Assembly (NCBI GenBank): GCA_021731045.1
Contig: JAKFYE010000043.1
Span: 1-36,474, forward strand
Direction of reading: 5' to 3'
DNA: 36,474 nucleotides
From: Bdellovibrionales bacterium
Lineage (GTDB): Bacteria; Bdellovibrionota; Bdellovibrionia; Bdellovibrionales; JAKFYE01
The notes below the pieces were generated by a model that worked only from the letters and a program-made list of their open reading frames with translations, was not told the DNA's origin and searched no databases. Positions 16,556-25,445 of the stretch are shown here, in pieces; position 1 is the first letter of the stretch, and each line of letters starts with the position of its first letter. The translations under genes and the position numbers were made by a program.

Positions 16556-18313
16556 ATGAAGTGGTCCCAAGCGCATATTTTTACTCTTAGAGAAGCCCCT
16601 CAAGATGCCGAGATTAAAAGCCATCAGCTTTTAGTTCGCGGTGGTTTTATTCGTAAACTCGCGCCGGGAGTTCACACGTACCAACATTTAGCTTTACGCG
16701 CGCTTCGCAAAGTCGAAAAAATTATTCGTGATGAACTCGATGCCGTGGGATGTACCGAAGTCCTCATGCCGATGGTGCAACCCAAAGAACTTTGGGAGGA
16801 GAGCGGGCGTTGGGAAATGTACGGTGATTTACTCCTCAAAATGCAAAATCGAAACGCGCAATGGTTTTGTCTTGGACCTACGCACGAAGAAGTCATCACG
16901 GATCTTGTTCGCAAAGATGTGCGCAGCTACCGCGACCTCCCACGAAATCTCTATCAAATTCAGACAAAATATCGCGACGAAATTCGCCCACGATTTGGTT
17001 TAATGCGCGGGCGCGAATTTATCATGAAAGACGCCTATAGTTTTGATAAAACCAGTACCGATGCCTTGAAATCCTATGATGTCATGTATGCTGCGTATAA
17101 ACGTATCTTTGATCGCTTGGGCTTAAAATACCGTATCGTAGATGCCGATGCTGGCAATATTGGCGGCAGTCAAACTCACGAGTTCCAAGTTTTAGCTGAA
17201 GCTGGTGAAGATCACCTGATGGCTTGCGACACGTGTGAATTTGCCGTGAATATTGAAATCGCCCCTGTACTTGTAACAGAGCGGACATCAAACGAAGCGC
17301 TCAAGCCCATCGAAAAATTTCCTACACCGAATTTAAAAACGATTGCTGATTTAGCTAAATCCACCGGCCTAGCCGAGACCGAGTTGGTTAAAACTATGTT
17401 TTTCAAAACAGAAGACAACCGCATCGTCACCGTAATTTTAAGAGGGAGTGATGAAGTCAACGCGGTTAAACTCAAAAACGCACTCGGTATAACAAACCCG
17501 CCTGAGTTATTGGGTGAAAAAGAGGTTTTTGAATTTACGGGCGCGCACCCAGGAAGTTGTGGGCCTCATGGTTTACAATCTAAAAAACTCACCTTCGGAA
17601 AGTTCCAATATCAAGCTAGCGACGAAGTTTACGTTGATCAAAATTTAAAAGGTTGCCAAAATTTTATCGTTGGAGCTAATCAAGATGATCAGCATCTTCG
17701 CGGAGTCAATTTTGATCGCGATTTTAAAGTAAAAGGCTATTTTGATTTGCGTATGGCAAAAGCGGGAGATCTCTGTGGAAAATGTGGAAAAGGTCACTAT
17801 CAATCCCACCGCGGAATCGAAGTTGGCCACGTGTTTTATCTCGGCACAAAATACTCTAAAACGCTTCAAGCTACGTACCTAGATATTGAAGGCAAAAGCC
17901 AACTGATCGAGATGGGCTGTTACGGAATCGGCGTTAGTCGCACGATGCAAGCCGCGATTGAGCAATGTCACGACGCAGATGGGATTTCATGGCCAGTGCC
18001 GTTGGCGCCGTTTCACGTGCATGTATGTTTGTTAGATGCCAGCGACTCTTCATGCGCCAAAGTCGCAGATGATTTAGTCAAAAAACTCGAAGCAGCAGGC
18101 CTCGAAGTTTTAGTCGATGACCGAGATGAACGGCCCGGCGTAAAGTTCAAAGACGCTGATTTAATCGGTATGCCTTTAAGAATAGTGATTGGTAAAAAAG
18201 GCGTTGATAAAAATGAAATCGAAGTCGTGATTCGTAAGACAAAAGAGAAATTGGCGAAGTCTCCGACCGATGCGGCTTCTTTTGCCATCGAGTGGATCCG
18301 TACCCATAGATAA
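16556..18313 (+). CDS. proS: prolyl-tRNA synthetase, bacterial type
   Basis: It charges tRNA-Pro in the cytoplasm. The 585 residues show class II motif 2 (RPRFGLMRGREF), motif 3 (GCYGIGVSRTMQA) and a C-terminal anticodon-binding domain (about 480-585). The insertion between motifs 2 and 3 (about 230-400) is the editing INS domain that clears mischarged Ala-tRNA-Pro. A CGKCG cysteine pair lies just after it. The length is normal. The ATG at 16556 has GGAGAG upstream within the end of ntrX. Placement behind ntrYX is likely co-transcription rather than functional linkage. Confidence 0.96.
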   Translation: MKWSQAHIFTLREAPQDAEIKSHQLLVRGGFIRKLAPGVHTYQHLALRALRKVEKIIRDELDAVGCTEVLMPMVQPKELWEESGRWEMYGDLLLKMQNRNAQWFCLGPTHEEVITDLVRKDVRSYRDLPRNLYQIQTKYRDEIRPRFGLMRGREFIMKDAYSFDKTSTDALKSYDVMYAAYKRIFDRLGLKYRIVDADAGNIGGSQTHEFQVLAEAGEDHLMACDTCEFAVNIEIAPVLVTERTSNEALKPIEKFPTPNLKTIADLAKSTGLAETELVKTMFFKTEDNRIVTVILRGSDEVNAVKLKNALGITNPPELLGEKEVFEFTGAHPGSCGPHGLQSKKLTFGKFQYQASDEVYVDQNLKGCQNFIVGANQDDQHLRGVNFDRDFKVKGYFDLRMAKAGDLCGKCGKGHYQSHRGIEVGHVFYLGTKYSKTLQATYLDIEGKSQLIEMGCYGIGVSRTMQAAIEQCHDADGISWPVPLAPFHVHVCLLDASDSSCAKVADDLVKKLEAAGLEVLVDDRDERPGVKFKDADLIGMPLRIVIGKKGVDKNEIEVVIRKTKEKLAKSPTDAASFAIEWIRTHR

Positions 18314-18433
18314 AGCCTCCCTAAATACCCCTCTATTTGTAAGGGTTTAGCCAACCCAAGTTTTTTCTTATAGCGGTCTGTAAAATTCACCATATTTTCA
18401 AGTTTTTTTGCGTTTCTCGAGTGTTGATTCCCC

Positions 18434-18439
18434 TATAAT
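18434..18439 (+). promoter_or_regulatory. -10 box candidate upstream of exported GExH protein
   Basis: A perfect TATAAT lies 58 bp before the preferred ATG at 18497. The best -35 (TTGCGT, 18408-18413) has a 20-bp spacer, so the promoter is only tentative. Confidence 0.3.
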
Positions 18440-18496
18440 TCTAAGACTTTGATATAGCTTTGGCGTGTAGATTTTTTGGCAAGCAAATGGGGAGCC

Positions 18497-19564
18497 ATGA
18501 ACGCAAAATTAAAATTTGTTTTAGCTTTCAATCTCATCTTAACGCCCTGTCTAAGTTTTGCCGGGTCCGAATATTTAGCCGATATTTTGGTTAAACCCAT
18601 CACTCGCGCTGTGAGCATGAGTGAGATGATGACCGAGTTTAAAGCGGCGCAATTAATTTCTATTGGCGAAACACACCAAACCGGAGTTGAGCGCGAAACC
18701 TTGCGCGACATTTATCAAAACTTGAGTTTAAACCTCACAAACAAACCTGTGTGTTTGGCAGAGAATTTTGAGTCTTTATTGTCTAAAGGAGACATCGTAC
18801 GTCCTGCGTTTGAAAGTTTTTGTCAGACCATTACCGATGTGAGCGGCAACGATCAGGTCACGACCGGATTTAAAAAATATCTCGAAAAATCCTTCGGCTC
18901 ACGACCAGTCCTCACACACAGTGGATTTCGACATATCATGCCTATGGCCCAATACTTTCCGTTAGATTTTGAGTCCACTTTGGTCGACTCTAAGCCTGGA
19001 AATACCATTTCATCTCAAATTCCTTCAAAGATATTAAGTAAAACAAAAATGGTAAGCTTGTCGGTTTTAAATTTTGACGACTTTCCACAATACATGCTCA
19101 CTCATGAACTCACGCAGCTTATTTTAAAAATTTCGAAATCAAAATTTGTTTCTCTAACTCAAAAAAGAAGTTTTATTGCCCAGAATCTTAATCAAATAAA
19201 TACCCAACTCTCGACAAGTCTTCAGGCGGTTTCGTCCTTGATCCACGCGAACAGCGATAAATTCCATTATTACAAAGTGGCGCCGATGCAATCCAAAAGC
19301 TCTCCAAATCGGACCGCGTTCCTCGGATTGTACACGGAGTCTGCCTTTAATTTGACAGTGTTATCGACATTGCTGACCTCCCCCAAAATGGTGGATTTTG
19401 TTATGGCCTCCAACGCTGGAGCTTTATACGTTCGCTTGATGAGATCTGACACGGCTTTCGAAGACATTCCGATTGGCCGTTCTGGAATTCTTGTCTTCAA
19501 TAAGCAAGCTACGCTGATCACGCAACCTAGTGGCGACATAGTTTATAATCCTAAACCACTCTAA
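18497..19564 (+). CDS. exported ChaN-like (GExH) protein of unknown function
   Basis: From this start the protein has 355 residues and a clean signal peptide (KLKFVLAFNLILTPCLSFAG). The segment LISIGETHQTGVERE near residues 46-60 resembles the GExH opening of the ChaN/EreA-like superfamily (heme- or metal-linked periplasmic proteins and esterases). Further His residues follow (THSGFRH, THELTQ), but I could not complete an active site, so the function is uncertain. An in-frame TTG at 18476 would add seven residues ahead of the signal peptide and has no SD. GGGGAG precedes 18497, although closely (about 3 nt). It stands alone between proS and pyrF. Confidence 0.65.
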   Translation: MNAKLKFVLAFNLILTPCLSFAGSEYLADILVKPITRAVSMSEMMTEFKAAQLISIGETHQTGVERETLRDIYQNLSLNLTNKPVCLAENFESLLSKGDIVRPAFESFCQTITDVSGNDQVTTGFKKYLEKSFGSRPVLTHSGFRHIMPMAQYFPLDFESTLVDSKPGNTISSQIPSKILSKTKMVSLSVLNFDDFPQYMLTHELTQLILKISKSKFVSLTQKRSFIAQNLNQINTQLSTSLQAVSSLIHANSDKFHYYKVAPMQSKSSPNRTAFLGLYTESAFNLTVLSTLLTSPKMVDFVMASNAGALYVRLMRSDTAFEDIPIGRSGILVFNKQATLITQPSGDIVYNPKPL

Positions 19565-19594
19565 AGCTCTTTCAGCAAAATAAAAAATACTGTT

Positions 19595-19624
19595 TTGACC
19601 ATCCAGATCCTTGTGATTTATCGT
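19595..19624 (+). promoter_or_regulatory. candidate promoter for pyrF-rlmB
   Basis: TTGACC (19595-19600) is followed after 18 bp by TATCGT (19619-19624). The pyrF ATG begins 10 bp after the -10 box, which would leave a leader of only about 2-4 nt. No SD is visible. This also explains why the in-frame TTG at 19595 is not a start codon. Confidence 0.35.
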
Positions 19625-19633
19625 AAAAGCACC

Positions 19634-20338
19634 ATGATAAAACTTAAAACCCCTATCATTTTAGCCTTGGATATTGATGACTTCGAAAATGGATTGAAGC
19701 TTGTTAAGCAGCTTGCATTTGGATTGGGGGCTATAAAAATAGGTCCTCGTCTGCTGATGCAACACGGAGCTGTCGCCGTTAAAAAATTAGCGGAAATCGC
19801 TCCGGTTTTTGTGGATAATAAGTATTACGACATTCCGAACACGATGGAGTCGGCGATTCGACAGACCTATGAAGCCGGCGCCACATTTGCTACCGTTCAT
19901 GCCTCAGCAGGGCGCGAGGCGCTTAAGCGTCTGGCACACGTGGAGGGCGAACTCTCGCGACAACGTCCTTTTAAAATTTTATCAGTAACAATGCTGACAA
20001 GTTTTTCTCAGCAAACTCTTCCGCCAAATTTGAAAATACAAACGATAGAAAAACATGTCGAGGATCTTGCAGATTTAACGTTGTCTTCGGGGTTAACTGG
20101 TCTCGTGTGCTCTCCGCATGAAGTAAAAATTCTGCGCGCGAAAAGCGCCTCTGCATTTTTGGTGACCCCAGGAATTCGATTCGAATCTTCTATTAAAGAT
20201 GATCAGTCTCGAGTGATGTCGGCCGTGCAAGCTCTTGAACAAGGGGCTTCGGCTCTTGTTGTGGGTCGTCCTTTATTAGAGGCGGTTGATCCAAAACTTG
20301 CTTTACAAAAAATTATCCAGGATATTGGGCAGCCATGA
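19634..20338 (+). CDS. pyrF: orotidine 5'-phosphate decarboxylase
   Basis: It converts OMP to UMP, the last step of de novo pyrimidine synthesis. From the ATG at 19634 there are 234 residues. Seen are ILALDIDD, the substrate Lys in IKIGPRL, the catalytic Asp-x-Lys-x-x-Asp as DNKYYDIPNT, TVHASAG, and the phosphate loop TPGIR...VVGRPLLEA. The Leu usual in DLKxxDIPN is Asn here. The upstream in-frame TTG at 19595 is rejected because it falls in a -35-like box and would add residues before the family's normal start. The stop overlaps rlmB by ATGA. Confidence 0.93.
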   Translation: MIKLKTPIILALDIDDFENGLKLVKQLAFGLGAIKIGPRLLMQHGAVAVKKLAEIAPVFVDNKYYDIPNTMESAIRQTYEAGATFATVHASAGREALKRLAHVEGELSRQRPFKILSVTMLTSFSQQTLPPNLKIQTIEKHVEDLADLTLSSGLTGLVCSPHEVKILRAKSASAFLVTPGIRFESSIKDDQSRVMSAVQALEQGASALVVGRPLLEAVDPKLALQKIIQDIGQP

Positions 20339-21054
20339 GAAAAGTTGTCGGTCTCCATTCTGTACGTGAAGCGATAAAAATACGCCCCAAAGCGGTCGCT
20401 AAAGTTTTACTCAAGCAAGGATGGGAAAAATCTCACGACTTAAATGAGATCGCTGAGATGGCCTCTAAAATTGGTTCAAAAATTAAAACCGTAGGCGTGT
20501 CTGAGTTGGATGCTCTTTCTCATGGGCATCAGGGCGTTGGAGCAGAAGTTTTAGAAACGCCTGAAATTGATTGGCCCCTTGTCGAAAAATCAACGCACAG
20601 CATCCTTTTGGGTCTTGACGGAATTGAAGATCCTCAAAACTTAGGCGGCGTGATTCGATCTGCTTGGATTTTTGGTGTGTCAGGAGTTTTGCTTCCCAGT
20701 TCTCGAGCGATCTCTATGACTCCGGTGGTGGCAAAAGTAGCATCGGGTGGCGCCGAGCATGTTCCCCTCGAAATACATGCAAATCTTCAGGCTCCATTAA
20801 CTCGCTTAAAGGACAAAGGTTTTTGGATTTTTGCGCTATCTGAAAAGGCGGATAAGACAATTTGGGATCTTAAAATTCCTGAAAAAATTGTTTGGGTTGT
20901 GGGGGCAGAAGGCACTGGAGTTCGTAAATCTACATTGAGTTCGTGTGATGAGCTGGTCACAATTCCGCAAAATTTTAAGAATGCAAGTTTGAATGCTGCG
21001 GTGTCCGCGGCGATCGCTTTAGCTGAAACACGTAGGCAGTGGCAGAACTCGTAA
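20335..21054 (+). CDS. rlmB: SpoU-family 23S rRNA 2'-O-ribose methyltransferase
   Basis: The 239-residue protein has an N-terminal RNA-binding L30e-like domain (about 1-75, opening VVGLHSVREAI) and a SPOUT catalytic domain. Motif 1 is GIEDPQNLGGVIRSA, motif 2 VVGAEGTGVRK, and motif 3 NASLNAAVSAAIAL (often SLNVSVA). This layout fits RlmB, which methylates G2251 of 23S rRNA, but a related TrmH-type target cannot be excluded. It is coupled to pyrF by a 4-nt overlap. No terminator is seen before the tRNA cluster. Confidence 0.88.
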   Translation: MRKVVGLHSVREAIKIRPKAVAKVLLKQGWEKSHDLNEIAEMASKIGSKIKTVGVSELDALSHGHQGVGAEVLETPEIDWPLVEKSTHSILLGLDGIEDPQNLGGVIRSAWIFGVSGVLLPSSRAISMTPVVAKVASGGAEHVPLEIHANLQAPLTRLKDKGFWIFALSEKADKTIWDLKIPEKIVWVVGAEGTGVRKSTLSSCDELVTIPQNFKNASLNAAVSAAIALAETRRQWQNS

Positions 21055-21091
21055 CCCTCCGAAAACTGCAAGAATAATTCCACAATATCCT

Positions 21092-21120
21092 TTGACTCCA
21101 AATCCTGTTTTCAATACAAA
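21092..21120 (+). promoter_or_regulatory. candidate promoter for tRNA-tuf cluster
   Basis: TTGACT (21092-21097) and TACAAA (21115-21120) are spaced 17 bp and lie about 108 bp before the first tRNA. A second, weaker pair (TTGAAT 21181-21186, TGTAGA 21205-21210) lies nearer the tRNA. Confidence 0.35.
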
Positions 21121-21228
21121 TGGCGTTTGCTGTGGTTTTAATGGGTAAAATAACTCTTTAATTTGCATCAATGAATTCGTTTGAATTTTATTGTGGTGAA
21201 GACGTGTAGAACGTGAAGAGTGAGTTCG

Positions 21229-21304
21229 GCTGGTTTAGCTCAATTGGTAGAGCAGCTGATTTGTAATCAGCAGGTTGCGGGTTCGAGTCCCATAACCAGC
21301 TCCA
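21229..21304 (+). tRNA. tRNA-Thr (TGT)
   Basis: Acceptor GCTGGTT pairs with AACCAGC, and the CCA end is encoded. The anticodon stem GCTGA/TCAGC encloses loop TTTGTAA with anticodon TGT. D-arm GCTC...GAGC and T-loop GTTCGAGTC are normal. Length 76 nt. First tRNA of the cluster before tuf. Confidence 0.97.
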
Positions 21305-21387
21305 AGTTTCAGCAAGCGGCCGACACGAAGTTGGTTGGGATTCGGAAAGTTGGTAGTTAAAATTCGGTCACGCAGATGAGAGTCAGC

Positions 21388-21473
21388 GGAGAGGTACCCA
21401 AGTGGCCAAAGGGAACAGACTGTAAATCTGTCGGCTTACGCCTTCGAAGGTTCGAATCCTTCCCTCTCCACCA
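21388..21473 (+). tRNA. tRNA-Tyr (GTA)
   Basis: Acceptor GGAGAGG pairs with CCTCTCC, and CCA is encoded. The anticodon stem ACAGA/TCTGT encloses CTGTAAA (anticodon GTA). The long variable arm gives 86 nt, as expected for class II tRNA-Tyr. Confidence 0.97.
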
Positions 21474-21577
21474 GTTAGCTGGAATGTTGGCTAAGGTGGT
21501 GTGTGATGAAGCAGAACCAACTGGAGTTGGTAAAATTTTTTAAACGTGCGAACGAATCGTATTTTTAAAAAATTTGA

Positions 21578-21653
21578 GCGGGAGTAGCTCAATTGGTAGA
21601 GCATCAGCCTTCCAAGCTGAGGGTCGCGAGTTCGAGCCTCGTCTCCCGCTCCA
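21578..21653 (+). tRNA. tRNA-Gly (TCC)
   Basis: Acceptor GCGGGAG pairs with CTCCCGC, and CCA is encoded. The anticodon stem TCAGC/GCTGA encloses CTTCCAA (anticodon TCC). Length 76 nt. Confidence 0.97.
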
Positions 21654-21663
21654 GTTTTTGCTC

Positions 21664-21738
21664 GCCCACGTGGCTCAGTGGTAGAGCACACCCTTGGTAA
21701 GGGTGAGGTCGGGGGTTCGATTCTCCCCGTGGGCTCCA
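21664..21738 (+). tRNA. tRNA-Thr (GGT)
   Basis: Acceptor GCCCACG pairs with CGTGGGC, and CCA is encoded. The anticodon stem CACCC/GGGTG encloses TTGGTAA (anticodon GGT). Length 75 nt. It is only 10 bp after tRNA-Gly, so the two are processed from one transcript. tuf begins 110 bp downstream. Confidence 0.97.
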
Positions 21739-21848
21739 TTGAAAAATGGATGGTGAGAGTGAGTTTGATTTTTTAGATATGAGCTTAGAAACGAACTTTA
21801 ATAAGTTAGAAAGAAAGTAAGTAAAAAAATACTTAGGAGGACGACGAA

Positions 21849-23039
21849 ATGGCTAAGGAAAAATTTGAGCGCAAAAAGCCTCATTGTAACATCGGAACTA
21901 TCGGTCACGTGGATCATGGTAAGACAACTTTGACAGCTGCGATTACAACAGTTCTTTCAAAGGCTGGAAAAGCTCAGGCTATGGCTTACGATCAAATCGA
22001 CAAGTCACCTGAAGAAAAAGAGCGTGGAATCACGATCTCTACAACTCACGTTGAATACGAAACTGACAAACGTCACTACGCACACGTGGATTGCCCAGGT
22101 CACGCGGATTACGTAAAAAACATGATCACGGGTGCGGCTCAAATGGATGGCGCGATCTTAGTGGTTTCGGCTGCTGACGGTCCTATGCCTCAAACTCGTG
22201 AGCACATTCTTCTTGCTCGTCAAGTGGGTGTTCCGGCTCTCGTTGTGTTCATGAACAAAGTTGACATGGTTGATGACAAAGAACTTTTAGACCTCGTGGA
22301 ACTAGAAATTCGTGAACTTTTAAGCAAGTACGAATTCCCAGGCGACACAATTCCAATCGTAAAAGGTTCTGCTCTTAAAGCTCTTCAAGGAGAAGCGGGC
22401 GAACTTGGAGTGGATTGCATTATGAAGTTGATGGAAGCAGTTGATGCTTACATTCCACAACCGACTCGTGCGATTGACAAACCCTTCTTGATGCCAGTTG
22501 AGGACGTGTTCTCGATCTCTGGTCGTGGAACTGTTGTAACAGGTCGTATCGAGCGTGGCGTAATCAAGATCAACGAAGACGTTGAAATCGTAGGAATTCG
22601 TCCAACGCAAAAAACAACTGTTACCGGCGTTGAGATGTTCCGTAAACTTCTTGATTACGGCGAAGCTGGTGACAACGTTGGAGCCCTTCTTCGTGGTACG
22701 AAAAAAGAAGACGTGGAACGTGGTCAAGTTTTGGCGAAGCCAGGAACAATCACTCCGCATAAAAAATTCAAAGCTGAAGCTTACATTCTCACAAAAGAAG
22801 AAGGTGGACGTCACACTCCATTCTTTAACGGATACCGTCCTCAGTTTTACTTCCGTACAACTGATGTCACTGGTGTTGTGAATTTGAAGCAAGGTACTGA
22901 GATGGTTATGCCGGGTGACCGTGCAGAAATCGTAGTTGAGCTTATCTCACCAATCGCAATGGAAAAAGAACTCCGTTTCGCGATTCGTGAAGGTGGCCGT
23001 ACTGTTGGTGCCGGAGTTGTTGTCGAGATCGTGGAGTAA
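21849..23039 (+). CDS. tuf: elongation factor Tu
   Basis: EF-Tu delivers aminoacyl-tRNA to the ribosome. The 396 residues show G1 [10 protein letters not shown], switch-[11 protein letters not shown]4 NKVDMVD and G5 SALKAL. Domains 2 and 3 follow ([13 protein letters not shown] and the C-terminal [10 protein letters not shown]). The AGGAGG-type SD precedes the ATG. The order tRNA-Thr-Tyr-Gly-Thr-tuf-tRNA-Trp-secE is the ancestral tufB arrangement. Codon use looks strongly optimised, as expected for a very highly expressed gene. Confidence 0.99.
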   Translation: MAKEKFERKKPHCNIGTIGHVDHGKTTLTAAITTVLSKAGKAQAMAYDQIDKSPEEKERGITISTTHVEYETDKRHYAHVDCPGHADYVKNMITGAAQMDGAILVVSAADGPMPQTREHILLARQVGVPALVVFMNKVDMVDDKELLDLVELEIRELLSKYEFPGDTIPIVKGSALKALQGEAGELGVDCIMKLMEAVDAYIPQPTRAIDKPFLMPVEDVFSISGRGTVVTGRIERGVIKINEDVEIVGIRPTQKTTVTGVEMFRKLLDYGEAGDNVGALLRGTKKEDVERGQVLAKPGTITPHKKFKAEAYILTKEEGGRHTPFFNGYRPQFYFRTTDVTGVVNLKQGTEMVMPGDRAEIVVELISPIAMEKELRFAIREGGRTVGAGVVVEIVE

Positions 23040-23078
23040 TCCATTTTTCTGACTGAATTTAGCCTCATGATTTGTAGG

Positions 23079-23103
23079 GGGATCTGTTTTTTTGACAGAT
23101 CCC
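23079..23103 (+). promoter_or_regulatory. hairpin between tuf and tRNA-Trp
   Basis: GGGATCTGT (23079-23087) pairs with ACAGATCCC (23095-23103) around a T-rich 7-nt loop. It lies 13 bp before tRNA-Trp and has no T tract directly after it. An RNA-processing or mRNA 3'-end-protecting role is more likely than full termination. Confidence 0.55.
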
Positions 23104-23115
23104 ACGTGTGTTTCT

Positions 23116-23192
23116 AGGGCAGTAGCTCCAATTGGTAGAGCGACGGACTCCAAATCCGTTTGTTGTGGGTTCGAGTCCCTCCTGCCCTGCCA
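23116..23192 (+). tRNA. tRNA-Trp (CCA)
   Basis: Acceptor AGGGCAG pairs with CTGCCCT, with discriminator G and an encoded CCA end. The anticodon stem ACGGA/TCCGT encloses CTCCAAA (anticodon CCA). Length 77 nt. Its place between tuf and secE is typical. Confidence 0.97.
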
Positions 23193-23238
23193 ATTTTTGA
23201 TGAATACTTGAGGGCGATAACGGTTTTTGATAACCAGA

Positions 23239-23268
23239 TTTTAGTAAGTTATTAAAAAATTACTAAAA
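23239..23268 (+). promoter_or_regulatory. inverted repeat in secE leader
   Basis: TTTTAGTAA (23239-23247) is the exact reverse complement of TTACTAAAA (23260-23268), with a 12-nt spacer, 24 bp before secE. The AT-rich stem would be weak. It could be a protein-binding site or have no role. Confidence 0.3.
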
Positions 23269-23292
23269 ACTTTAAAGGTTGAGAGCAAAGCG

Positions 23293-23676
23293 ATGGAACA
23301 AAGTAATAAAAAAGTTTTAACTATGAGTTTCTTGGCAGCAGGTGCGCTTGTTGCTTTTGTGGTCAAGATTCTTATTACAATTATCACACCGATAACTTCG
23401 GGAGCGGCTGCAAGGGTTGTCGCGAGCGATTTTGTGATTCATATTCTTCCAGTTCTGGTCGGTTTTGTGACTTTTCTTGCTTTGCAATTTAATGCGAAAG
23501 TTGGAGTTTGGGCCGATGAAGTCGTGACCGAAATCAAAAAAGTTGTTTGGCCATCGAGAAAAGACACGATCGCGATGACGATTGTGGTTTGTATTATGGT
23601 TTTGATCTCTTCCGTAATTATTAGCATATTCGATTTTGTTTCGAGCCAAATCGTTAACTACATAGTGGCCTTATGA
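23293..23676 (+). CDS. secE: preprotein translocase subunit SecE
   Basis: SecE is the essential clamp of the SecYEG channel in the inner membrane. The 127 residues hold three predicted membrane helices (about 12-32, 45-62, 92-115). The conserved amphipathic segment EIKKVVWPSRKDT lies before the last helix. The three-helix, 127-aa form is the long type also found in enteric bacteria. The stop overlaps the nusG start. Confidence 0.95.
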   Translation: MEQSNKKVLTMSFLAAGALVAFVVKILITIITPITSGAAARVVASDFVIHILPVLVGFVTFLALQFNAKVGVWADEVVTEIKKVVWPSRKDTIAMTIVVCIMVLISSVIISIFDFVSSQIVNYIVAL

Positions 23677-24230
23677 TGACGACAATGGAGAAGCTTGTGG
23701 ATAAAAAATGGTACATTGTGAACACTCTTTCGGGTCAAGAAGCCCGAGCAAAAGCCGCTATCGAAGAGCGTATCAAAAATCATAAAATGGAAGAGAAATT
23801 CGGAGATATTCTGATTCCATCTGAGAGTGTTGTTCAGCTTGTAAAAGGGCAAAAACAAACCACTTCTCGTAAGTTTTTTCCCGGTTATATCTTCGTGCAA
23901 ATGCATTTAGATGAGCATTCTTGGCACTTAGTAAAGGGCACTCCGAAAGTGACTGGTTTTGTAGGTGGAACAACAAAACCACCTGCTGTGCCTGAAGCCG
24001 AAGTGTTGCGAGTGACGCAGCAAATGGCGGTGGGTGCTGAAAAACCACGTCCAAAAGTTAATTTCACAGAGGGCGAAAGCATTCGTGTGATCGATGGGCC
24101 ATTCAGCAATTTCAATGGCACAGTTGAAGAAATTAATTTGGATAAAGGTAAAGTTAAAGTTCTGGTGAGTATCTTTGGACGTCCGACTCCAGTGGAGCTC
24201 GATTTCGTTCAAGTAGAGAAAAACAGTTAG
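23673..24230 (+). CDS. nusG: transcription antitermination factor NusG
   Basis: NusG binds RNA polymerase and supports processive elongation and Rho function. The 185 residues contain the NGN domain ([15 protein letters not shown], then FPGYIFVQM) and a C-terminal KOW domain ([21 protein letters not shown]). The ATG at 23673 overlaps the secE stop. Met codons at residues 2 and 5 are also possible starts, and none has a strong SD, which points to translational coupling. Confidence 0.96.
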   Translation: MMTTMEKLVDKKWYIVNTLSGQEARAKAAIEERIKNHKMEEKFGDILIPSESVVQLVKGQKQTTSRKFFPGYIFVQMHLDEHSWHLVKGTPKVTGFVGGTTKPPAVPEAEVLRVTQQMAVGAEKPRPKVNFTEGESIRVIDGPFSNFNGTVEEINLDKGKVKVLVSIFGRPTPVELDFVQVEKNS

Positions 24231-24247
24231 TAGAGATTTTAAAAATG

Positions 24248-24270
24248 GGAATTTAGGTGGTCTAAGTTCC
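24248..24270 (+). promoter_or_regulatory. hairpin in rplK leader, candidate L1 operator
   Basis: GGAATTTAG (24248-24256) pairs along its full 9-bp length with CTAAGTTCC (24262-24270), with one G-T wobble, around loop GTGGT. There is no T tract, so it is not a nusG terminator. In many bacteria L1 represses the L11-L1 operon by binding a leader hairpin just here. The match to an L1 site is by position, not by a verified motif. Confidence 0.4.
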
Positions 24271-24299
24271 AATAAGTAACGCTAAGAAGGAGTGGGTAT

Positions 24300-24725
24300 A
24301 TGGCTAAAAAAGTCACAGGACTTGTGAAGCTACAGATACCGGCAGGGAAGGCCAATCCAGCGCCTCCCGTTGGACCGGCGCTCGGACAACAAGGCGTAAA
24401 CATTATGGAGTTCTGTAAGCAGTTCAATGCAAAGACTGCTCAGCTCGGTGACACTATTATTCCGGTGATCATCACTGTTTATCAGGACCGTTCGTTTACG
24501 TTTATTACCAAGACGCCTCCGGTATCTATTTTAATCAAGAAGGCTTTGAAACTCGAAAGTGGTTCAAAAATGCCTCAAAAAGACAAGGTTGGAAAAATTA
24601 ATCAGGATCAGATCCGCAAGATCGCCGAAGTTAAACTTCCAGACTTGAACTGTACAACTATTGAATCAGCTATGCGTCAGGTTGCCGGTACGGCCAAGAG
24701 CATGGGCATTGAAGTGGTAGGTTAG
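24300..24725 (+). CDS. rplK: 50S ribosomal protein L11
   Basis: L11 forms the GTPase-associated stalk base with 23S rRNA. The 141 residues include the proline-rich N-terminal domain ([20 protein letters not shown]) and the rRNA-binding C-terminal domain ending in [10 protein letters not shown]. The ATG at 24300 has GAAGGAG upstream. rplA starts 4 bp after its stop. Confidence 0.98.
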   Translation: MAKKVTGLVKLQIPAGKANPAPPVGPALGQQGVNIMEFCKQFNAKTAQLGDTIIPVIITVYQDRSFTFITKTPPVSILIKKALKLESGSKMPQKDKVGKINQDQIRKIAEVKLPDLNCTTIESAMRQVAGTAKSMGIEVVG

Positions 24726-24729
24726 GCGT

Positions 24730-25437
24730 ATGGCGAAAAAAGAAGGAAAACGAATTACAGCTTTAAAATCTAAAGTCGATCGTATGAAACGTTTCACTCT
24801 TGAAGATGCAGTAAAATCTATTCTTGAGAATGCAACGGCAAAATTCGATGAGTCGATTGATGTGGCTATCAACCTTGGCGTGGATCCAAAACAATCGGAT
24901 CAACAAGTGCGTGGTGCCGTGGCTCTTCCTGGCGGAACCGGAAAGAAAGTACGAGTTATCGTATTTGCTAAAGGTCCAAAAGAGAACGAAGCAAAAGAAG
25001 CCGGTGCTGATTTTGTGGGAGCCGACGATCTTATTCAAAAAATTAACGAGGGATGGCTTGATTTTGATAAAGCCATTGCAACTCCAGACATGATGGGTGT
25101 GGTTTCTAAAGTCGCGAAGGTTTTAGGACCTCGTGGTTTAATGCCAAATCCAAAAATCGGAACCGTAACTTTCGAAGTTGGAAAAGCGGTTGCGGCGGAG
25201 AAAAAAGGTAAGCTCGACTTCCGCGTTGATAAGGCAGGGATTATCCATGCTTCAATCGGAAAAAAGAGCATTGGTGCTAATGGCATCTCGGAAAACTTTA
25301 TGGCGTTGTTATCGGCGGTGGTGAAGGCGAAGCCTGCGGCAAGCAAAGGCGTTTATCTTCAGAACATCACGATGTCATCGACAATGGGTCCTGGGGTTAA
25401 ATTAGATATTAATAAAGTAGCAACTAAGGTTTCTTAA
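24730..25437 (+). CDS. rplA: 50S ribosomal protein L1
   Basis: L1 builds the mobile L1 stalk at the E site and often represses its own operon. The 235 residues contain the conserved [13 protein letters not shown] and a C-terminal [10 protein letters not shown]. The length is standard. It is the second gene of the L11 operon and ends ahead of the long rplJ leader. Confidence 0.98.
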   Translation: MAKKEGKRITALKSKVDRMKRFTLEDAVKSILENATAKFDESIDVAINLGVDPKQSDQQVRGAVALPGGTGKKVRVIVFAKGPKENEAKEAGADFVGADDLIQKINEGWLDFDKAIATPDMMGVVSKVAKVLGPRGLMPNPKIGTVTFEVGKAVAAEKKGKLDFRVDKAGIIHASIGKKSIGANGISENFMALLSAVVKAKPAASKGVYLQNITMSSTMGPGVKLDINKVATKVS

Positions 25438-25445
25438 ATTTTAAC

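Noticed and set aside
21491..21739. 82-residue minus-strand ORF across the tRNA cluster
   Set aside because: It overlaps tRNA-Gly and tRNA-Thr in antisense; such frames over tRNAs are a known annotation artefact.
22320..22892. 190-residue minus-strand ORF inside tuf
   Set aside because: It is antisense to a highly biased, certain gene, and its composition reflects tuf codon use.
23041..23115. Full terminator after tuf
   Set aside because: The hairpin at 23079-23103 has no T tract after it, so it is listed as a regulatory/processing hairpin.
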